DNA of 40,606 nt, taken from Pedosphaera sp. (GTDB lineage Bacteria > Verrucomicrobiota > Verrucomicrobiia > Limisphaerales > SIBE01). Numbering within the stretch: the first letter of the stretch is position 1; every line of letters begins with the position of its first letter. The stretch spans positions 1 through 40,606 of the forward strand of contig SIBE01000006.1 of assembly GCA_009695265.1 (NCBI GenBank), in the 5' to 3' direction. The notes under the pieces were generated by a model. The model did no database searches. It was given only the letters and a program-made list of their open reading frames with translations, and was not told the origin of the DNA. A program made the position numbers and the translations under genes. Shown one piece after another: positions 35,478 to 40,606 of this stretch.

Positions 35478-35856
35478 AGCCAAGTCCTCTTACGAGGACG
35501 CACGGAGGCTTATCCTCGCCCAATGGCGAGGCATGGACCTGTCCAAGTTGGAGAAGGCGCGAACCCCGAACACGAAGTCTCTGGCGAGCTTGATGCCCAG
35601 CGTGCTGAATAGCGTCGGATTGGACCGCCGCCGTGTCGAACTCGAAGTATTGAAAGTCTGGAATCATCTGTTGGACCCCAATATCGTGGCCCATGCACAA
35701 CCTACGGGCCTCAACAAAGGAACGTTGTTCGTCACCGTCGATAATAGCGTCTGGTTGAGCGAAATCGTCCGTTACCGACGCAAAGAAGTTTTGGACCGCT
35801 TGCAACACAGCTTCGGCCGCGAGTTCATCACACGCATCTCCTTTCGGGTAGGTTGA
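35449..35856 (+). CDS. DUF721 / DciA-like protein
   Basis: LEVLKVWNHLLDPNIVAHAQPTGLNKGTLFVTVDNSVWLSEIVRYRRKEVLDRLQHSFGREFITRISFRVG; overlaps GH42 3' end by 29 nt. Confidence 0.8.
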   Translation: MSITRKQKPKAKSSYEDARRLILAQWRGMDLSKLEKARTPNTKSLASLMPSVLNSVGLDRRRVELEVLKVWNHLLDPNIVAHAQPTGLNKGTLFVTVDNSVWLSEIVRYRRKEVLDRLQHSFGREFITRISFRVG

Positions 35857-35956
35857 GGCTTTGAAAATTGTTGCTCCTCTTCGCGCAGGTCAGCGTTGCG
35901 CGAATGAGCGCAGTTCCTCCGGAAACGACGACCGTTCAGGAGATTAGATTGTCTCT

Positions 35957-36496
35957 CTACTTTTGGCTGCGGAGATAGTCGCATCTACTGAGGGCAAGTA
36001 AGTTGACCATTCCCTGCTTGGGACAATTAATCTTCGTGCGATAAGTCAGCCCTATTTTTTCCGCCACCCGCATGGATCGTAAATTCGCGGGATGAACGGA
36101 AGCGACAATTTCTTTGAGATCCAGTTTGGCAAAGCCATGGTGCAACATCGCGGTTGCGGCCTCAGTGGCAAAACCCGCACCCCAGAATCGGCGCGTGATG
36201 CCGTAGAAGATTTCGATCGGTTTCTCGGGTAAATGAGGGAGGTAGTCAAATCCGCAATAACCGATATTGAGTTGCTTGGATTTGAGGACGACGGCCCGGC
36301 CGCCTAGAGGAGCTTTTGCCGACTGCTCGTCGATGAGATTTTGGAGCAGACGTTGGGTATCGTTGTAGCTTAGGACCTCGCCAGTGAACCGCAGGACCTC
36401 CGGATCACTCGCCCGCGCGTAAACCTCTGGCAAATCATCGCTTCGTACCGGGCGGATCAGGAGCCGCTCCGTTTCGATGATGTCGAATGGATTCAT
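35957..36496 (-). CDS. GNAT family N-acetyltransferase (RimJ/RimL-like)
   Basis: IIETERLLIRPVRSDDLPEVYARASDPEVLRFTG, GITRRFWGAGFATEAATAMLHHGFAKLDLKEIVASVHPANLRSMRVAEKIGL. Confidence 0.92.
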   Translation of the reverse strand: MNPFDIIETERLLIRPVRSDDLPEVYARASDPEVLRFTGEVLSYNDTQRLLQNLIDEQSAKAPLGGRAVVLKSKQLNIGYCGFDYLPHLPEKPIEIFYGITRRFWGAGFATEAATAMLHHGFAKLDLKEIVASVHPANLRSMRVAEKIGLTYRTKINCPKQGMVNLLALSRCDYLRSQK

Positions 36497-36565
36497 GTCA
36501 GGTCGTTGATCAGTGCCACCGCGATTAGCGAACGTGACAACACAGCGTAAAAAAACCAGGCTTGA

Positions 36566-37561
36566 TTGTCTTTGAAAATCGGTGTGACGTATCTGCCTAT
36601 GACCCGGCTACAAACTGACTCCACACGACGAACTCTCAATCGCCGCAAGTTTCTTTTCTCCGCTGCGGTTGGATCTTTTGCCGTTCCACGCCTCTCTCGA
36701 GGGGCAGAAACGTCAAGGCCTTCGAGCGCACCTCCCGTGGTGGACGCGCATCTCCATTGTTTTGCCGGAAAGAACGATTCGCGTTTCCCGTATCATCCCA
36801 AGGGACCTTACCAACCCGATGCTCCAGCCACTCCCCAACATTTGCTCAAGTGCATGGACGATGCCCATATCGATTATGCAATAGTCGTGCACCCGGAACC
36901 TTATCAAGATGACCACCGTTATTTGGAATATTGCCTCGACGTGGGAAAAGGGCGTTTGAAAGGGACCTGTTTGCTTTTTGCGGATCGCCCGGGATCACTC
37001 GATAGGATGCCTGATCTGGTTAAGCGCCTGCCTATTGTCGCAGCGCGCGTTCATGCGTACGCGCCTGACCGATTACCACCATTTGGCAAACCGGAACTGC
37101 GAAAATTCTGGCAGATGGCAACGGAGCACCACCTGGCTGTGCAACTTCATTTCGAGCCCCGTTTCGCTCCTGGTTTCGAGCCGTTGATAAAAGAATTCTC
37201 CGAAACCAACGTCATCATCGACCACCTCGGCAGGCCATTCCCGGGAACGCCCGAAGAACATGAAGTCGTCCTACGTTGGTCACGGTTCAAGAATACGATC
37301 ATGAAGCTATCCGCGATTCCCGCGCCTACCGCGTATCCGCATCGAGATATCGCTCCGGTGATCCGGCGGTTGGTGGATGCGTTCGGAGCGGAGCGGTTGA
37401 TCTATGGCGGAGGGTTCGGTCCGGAAACGACCGGCGAGAGCTATCGGGCCGCAATCGAGCGAACCCGCTCGTTCATCACACACCTCTCGAAGGCCAATCA
37501 AGCAAAGGTTCTTGGCGGAAATGCCGCGGTGTTGTTTGGGTTCAGAGCAATCGCTCGTTAA
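36566..37561 (+). CDS. Amidohydrolase-2 family (metal-dependent TIM barrel), Tat-like signal
   Basis: NRRKFLFSAAVGSFAV; VVDAHLHCF; QLHFEPRF; VIIDHLGRPFPG; AERLIYGGGFGPET. Confidence 0.88.
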   Translation: MSLKIGVTYLPMTRLQTDSTRRTLNRRKFLFSAAVGSFAVPRLSRGAETSRPSSAPPVVDAHLHCFAGKNDSRFPYHPKGPYQPDAPATPQHLLKCMDDAHIDYAIVVHPEPYQDDHRYLEYCLDVGKGRLKGTCLLFADRPGSLDRMPDLVKRLPIVAARVHAYAPDRLPPFGKPELRKFWQMATEHHLAVQLHFEPRFAPGFEPLIKEFSETNVIIDHLGRPFPGTPEEHEVVLRWSRFKNTIMKLSAIPAPTAYPHRDIAPVIRRLVDAFGAERLIYGGGFGPETTGESYRAAIERTRSFITHLSKANQAKVLGGNAAVLFGFRAIAR

Positions 37562-37659
37562 TGCCTGAGCAGAGCAAGACCCCTCCAGAACTTCACCCTT
37601 GTTTTGAAGGCTTCGCACGGTATTGTTTTTCGAGGATCGTGAACTGATCCCAATCGCTT

Positions 37660-37842
37660 ATGATCCAAAGTTGGCCAACGACCCGGCGCACTTTCTTGAA
37701 AGGGATGGGAACCTCCATGGCCTTGCCGTTGCTCGAGGACTTTCAGGTTCTGAGCTGGTTGGCTCATCAAAAAGCCACTGAGAATGGCGACGGCCCTGGC
37801 GACCACGCCCGTGCTTCGGCACCGTTGAATGGTCTTGTCTAG
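37660..37842 (+). pseudogene. Truncated N-terminus of a DUF1552-like Tat-secreted protein
   Basis: TRRTFLKGMGTSMALPLLEDFQVLSWLA resembles DUF1552 N-termini; ORF ends after 60 aa. Confidence 0.45.
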
Positions 37843-37900
37843 CTCACGCTTAATTTCTGCTTCACACACGAATCGAGTGACATCAACGCAACTTGAACCA

Positions 37901-39163
37901 ATGAGAACAAATAGTTACCACGTTTTTTGCCTAGTGGCTTTAATGGCAAGCGCCCTCCAATCTTCCGCTCAGGAATGGACCCGGTTTCGCGGCCCGAACG
38001 GTACGGGAATAAGCGACACCAAGACCATTCCAGCGAAGTGGACGGAAAAGGACATCAACTGGAAAGTGGCTTTGCCGGGAACGGGGCATTCCTCGCCGGT
38101 GCTGTGGGGTGAAAAAATATTTCTGACTAGCACCGAAGAAAATCCGAGCAGGATTTTGATTCTCTGTGTCAACGCCGCCAATGGCGCGGTTCTCTGGCGA
38201 AAGGATTTTCCATTCGCTCCATTTAAGAAACATAACTTCAATAGCTTTGCTTCCTCGACTCCCACCGTGGACGCCGACCGTGTTTATGTTTGCTGGTCGA
38301 ATCCTGACCGATACACAATGATGACACTCGATCATCAAGGGAACACCCTTTGGGAACGCAATTTGGGAACTTTCAAAAGCCAGCACGGGAGCGGCACTTC
38401 ACCGATTGTTTTTAACGACAAGGTTATTTTAGCCAACGAACAAGACGGTGACAGTTTCTTGATCGCGATGGATTCGAAGACCGGTGAAACTCGCTGGAAA
38501 ACGCCTCGGAGCAGCACCAACACCTGCTATTCCACGCCTTTTATCTACCAGCCGAAGGGGCAACAGCCTGCTGTGATCTTTAGCAGCCAGGCGCACGGAA
38601 TCTCGGCTATCGACCCCGAGAATGGCACTTCGTTATGGGACTACTCCAAAGCTTTTGACAAACGGTCGGTTGCTTCTCCCATCGTTGCGTCGGGGTTGAT
38701 TATAGGCTCCTGCGGCCAAGGAGGAGGTCAATCCGATTACCTCGTGGCAATTCGACCAGGCGATGTGGCTGCTGGAAAACGCCCGCAGCTTGCTTACGAG
38801 TTGCGGCGCGCGGCTCCGTATGTGCCCACAGGTGTGGCGTATGGCGACTTGTTGTTCTTGTGGGACGATAGCCTCACGGCGACTTGCTTGCATGCTCCCA
38901 GCGGGGAAATCCGCTGGCAGGAACGCGTCGGAGGAGACACCTTCGGTTCTCCCGTGTGCGTGGATGGCCGTTTGTTTTGTGTTTCCGCGACCGGCGACGT
39001 GGTCGTGATCGCAGCATCAGACCAATTCCATGAACTGGCCAGAAATCCATTGGGAGAAACCTGTCACACCACCCCGGCAGTGGCAGGAGGTCGAATGTAC
39101 ATTCGCACGGTCGGTCACCTTTTCAGCATCGGCGGCAAGGCGAAGGAAGTTTCGCTCAAGTAG
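37901..39163 (+). CDS. PQQ-binding-like beta-propeller repeat protein, secreted
   Basis: Signal peptide MRTNSYHVFCLVALMASALQSSAQ; EWTRFRGPNGTGISDTKTIPAKWTEKDINWKVALPGTGHSSPVLWG; repeated W-motif blades. Confidence 0.92.
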   Translation: MRTNSYHVFCLVALMASALQSSAQEWTRFRGPNGTGISDTKTIPAKWTEKDINWKVALPGTGHSSPVLWGEKIFLTSTEENPSRILILCVNAANGAVLWRKDFPFAPFKKHNFNSFASSTPTVDADRVYVCWSNPDRYTMMTLDHQGNTLWERNLGTFKSQHGSGTSPIVFNDKVILANEQDGDSFLIAMDSKTGETRWKTPRSSTNTCYSTPFIYQPKGQQPAVIFSSQAHGISAIDPENGTSLWDYSKAFDKRSVASPIVASGLIIGSCGQGGGQSDYLVAIRPGDVAAGKRPQLAYELRRAAPYVPTGVAYGDLLFLWDDSLTATCLHAPSGEIRWQERVGGDTFGSPVCVDGRLFCVSATGDVVVIAASDQFHELARNPLGETCHTTPAVAGGRMYIRTVGHLFSIGGKAKEVSLK

Positions 39164-39307
39164 CCACATCAATCCAGAGGATGCCGTCACAGCGCGCTCC
39201 TCAGAGCGAGGCTTGATCCTCTTCTGTCCGCCTTGCTCTCCGAAATCGGAGCTCAATTCAATGGCAGCGGCCTCTGGGACAGAGATGCTTCGGATCTCCA
39301 AACGCCG

Positions 39308-40606
39308 TCAGATCATGGTGACAGGCTCGATAGTCGTTAATCGATCCCCGGTCTTTTCCAGGCAATCCGTTAGATACGGGAGCAATTGCTTTTTGCGCGA
39401 GACGACGCCAGTTAATTCATAAATTCCCGGTTGTAGATTGGGGTAATCAATCTGCTTCAACAGGGCCGAGGCTCCCGTCACGGCGAGCAGCGAACTTTGC
39501 TTCACCACATCTGTTATCAGCAGCGCAGAGAAATAATAACCTTTCTGACGCTGATAATTCTCAAGTGCAGCCATGACTTCATCCGCGCGCCTCCAGAAGG
39601 AATCAAACCCAACTTCCTCGATCTGAGCCGCGCTGAAAGTACGGCCCTTTTCCTGAAACTCCTTGCAATCAACAACAATTGCATCAGCAACCGGTCGCGA
39701 CGCCAACACGGAGCCCGAGGCAAATAATGTCTGCGTGAATTGCGTCGCATTGATGCCGGTAATTTGCTCCAGCTTTTCGAGAATCTGCGCGTCCCGCTCC
39801 GTTGCCGTCGGTGACGTCAGATTCAAAGTGTCGGAGACCAAGCCTGCCAGCAGGAGGCCTGCAATTGGCTTGGGGAGTTCGACCTGGTTGCGGAAGAAAC
39901 AGTCGGCGACGATCGTGCTGGTGGAACCGACCGGTTCGTTGCGGAACAGAATCGGATGGCGAGTGGTCATAGTCCCCAGCCGGTGATGATCGATGATCTC
40001 AAGGATTTCCACCTGGTCGGCGCCTTGCACCGCTTGAGACAATTCGTTGTGATCGACCAAAATTAATTGGCGGCGCACCTTCTTGAGGAAATCGGACTTG
40101 GAGAGAATTCCAACCGTTTTCTTGTGCGCATCGAGAACCGGAAACGCCTGGAATTGCGACGAGGTTGCCATGCTTTGGACCTCGGATAATAATTCGTCTT
40201 CGCGAAAAGAAAGGAACTGCTCATGGACCATATGCTGGACCGTTATGGCTGCGCGACATAACGAAGCTGTAGTCGCTGTGTTCTGCGGCGAGATCAGTAG
40301 ATTTACTTTATTGCGTTGGGCTTCCTCTTTGATCGACGCAGACACTTCGAGTCCTCCCGTCACCACGAGCACGCGCACTTTGCCGCGGATGGCCAGCTGC
40401 TGAATTTCACGCTGGTCGCCCACGATGACGAGAAGCCTTTCCGGCGGGAATTTCGCCAGGCGCTTCGCGAAGGATTCCTCATTCATCGCTCCGATCATGA
40501 GAATGAGTTCCTCTTCCTGATCGGATTCAGTCGTGACCACCGCTCGCGCTCCCAAAGTCCGGGCGAGGTTGCGCATCGAAGCCAGCACCCGGCGTGAATC
40601 AAACAA
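39308..40606 (-). CDS. Manganese-dependent inorganic pyrophosphatase-like protein with CBS/DRTGG regulatory region, 5' end outside window
   Basis: AFPVLDAHKKTVGILSKSDFLKK (CBS), LVDHNELSQAVQGADQVEILEIIDHHRLG (DHH), VGSTSTIVADCFF, LLLAGLVSDTLNLTSPTATERD. Confidence 0.88.
   Translation of the reverse strand: MFDSRRVLASMRNLARTLGARAVVTTESDQEEELILMIGAMNEESFAKRLAKFPPERLLVIVGDQREIQQLAIRGKVRVLVVTGGLEVSASIKEEAQRNKVNLLISPQNTATTASLCRAAITVQHMVHEQFLSFREDELLSEVQSMATSSQFQAFPVLDAHKKTVGILSKSDFLKKVRRQLILVDHNELSQAVQGADQVEILEIIDHHRLGTMTTRHPILFRNEPVGSTSTIVADCFFRNQVELPKPIAGLLLAGLVSDTLNLTSPTATERDAQILEKLEQITGINATQFTQTLFASGSVLASRPVADAIVVDCKEFQEKGRTFSAAQIEEVGFDSFWRRADEVMAALENYQRQKGYYFSALLITDVVKQSSLLAVTGASALLKQIDYPNLQPGIYELTGVVSRKKQLLPYLTDCLEKTGDRLTTIEPVTMI

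Noticed and set aside
39164-39307. Small stem-loops (e.g. CTCCGA-aa-TCGGAG) between PQQ-like gene and PPase
   Set aside because: Short stems without U-tracts in a convergent gap; not distinguishable from chance.
1-40606. CRISPR array, rRNA operon, toxin-antitoxin, phage defence island or biosynthetic gene cluster
   Set aside because: No spaced repeats, rRNA motifs, or recognised protein families for these systems were found.

Overview
The window looks like chromosomal DNA from a Verrucomicrobiota-type bacterium. That placement is inferred from DUF1501/DUF1552/Gfo-Idh secreted proteins, LamG/Ig-like repeat proteins and gene content; no search was run. It carries housekeeping genes (glucan phosphorylase, rlmN, hisH, Fe/Mn SOD, lysS, nadK, tlyA, thrS, parE-like, dciA-like, CBS/DHH-type PPase), a tandem pilT pair, an Rbs-type sugar ABC operon and carbohydrate genes (LacI regulator, glucokinase, GH42 enzyme), plus one tRNA-Lys(TTT). 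No rRNA, CRISPR, prophage or biosynthetic cluster was seen. The best candidates for something undescribed are: (1) a transcription attenuator upstream of thrS, made of a 12-codon Thr-rich leader ORF (MLISVNGTITTV*), overlapping antiterminator and terminator arms and a U-tract; (2) a 163-bp MITE-like element with perfect 17-bp terminal inverted repeats and a direct repeat consistent with a target-site duplication; (3) a GH42 protein in which the acid/base Glu of the DNE motif is Gly; (4) a TAA stop exactly at the predicted signal-peptidase site of the last gene in the sugar ABC operon; (5) palindromes and a 10-bp tandem repeat on the 3' side of tRNA-Lys. All statements come from reading the sequence and the supplied ORF translations.
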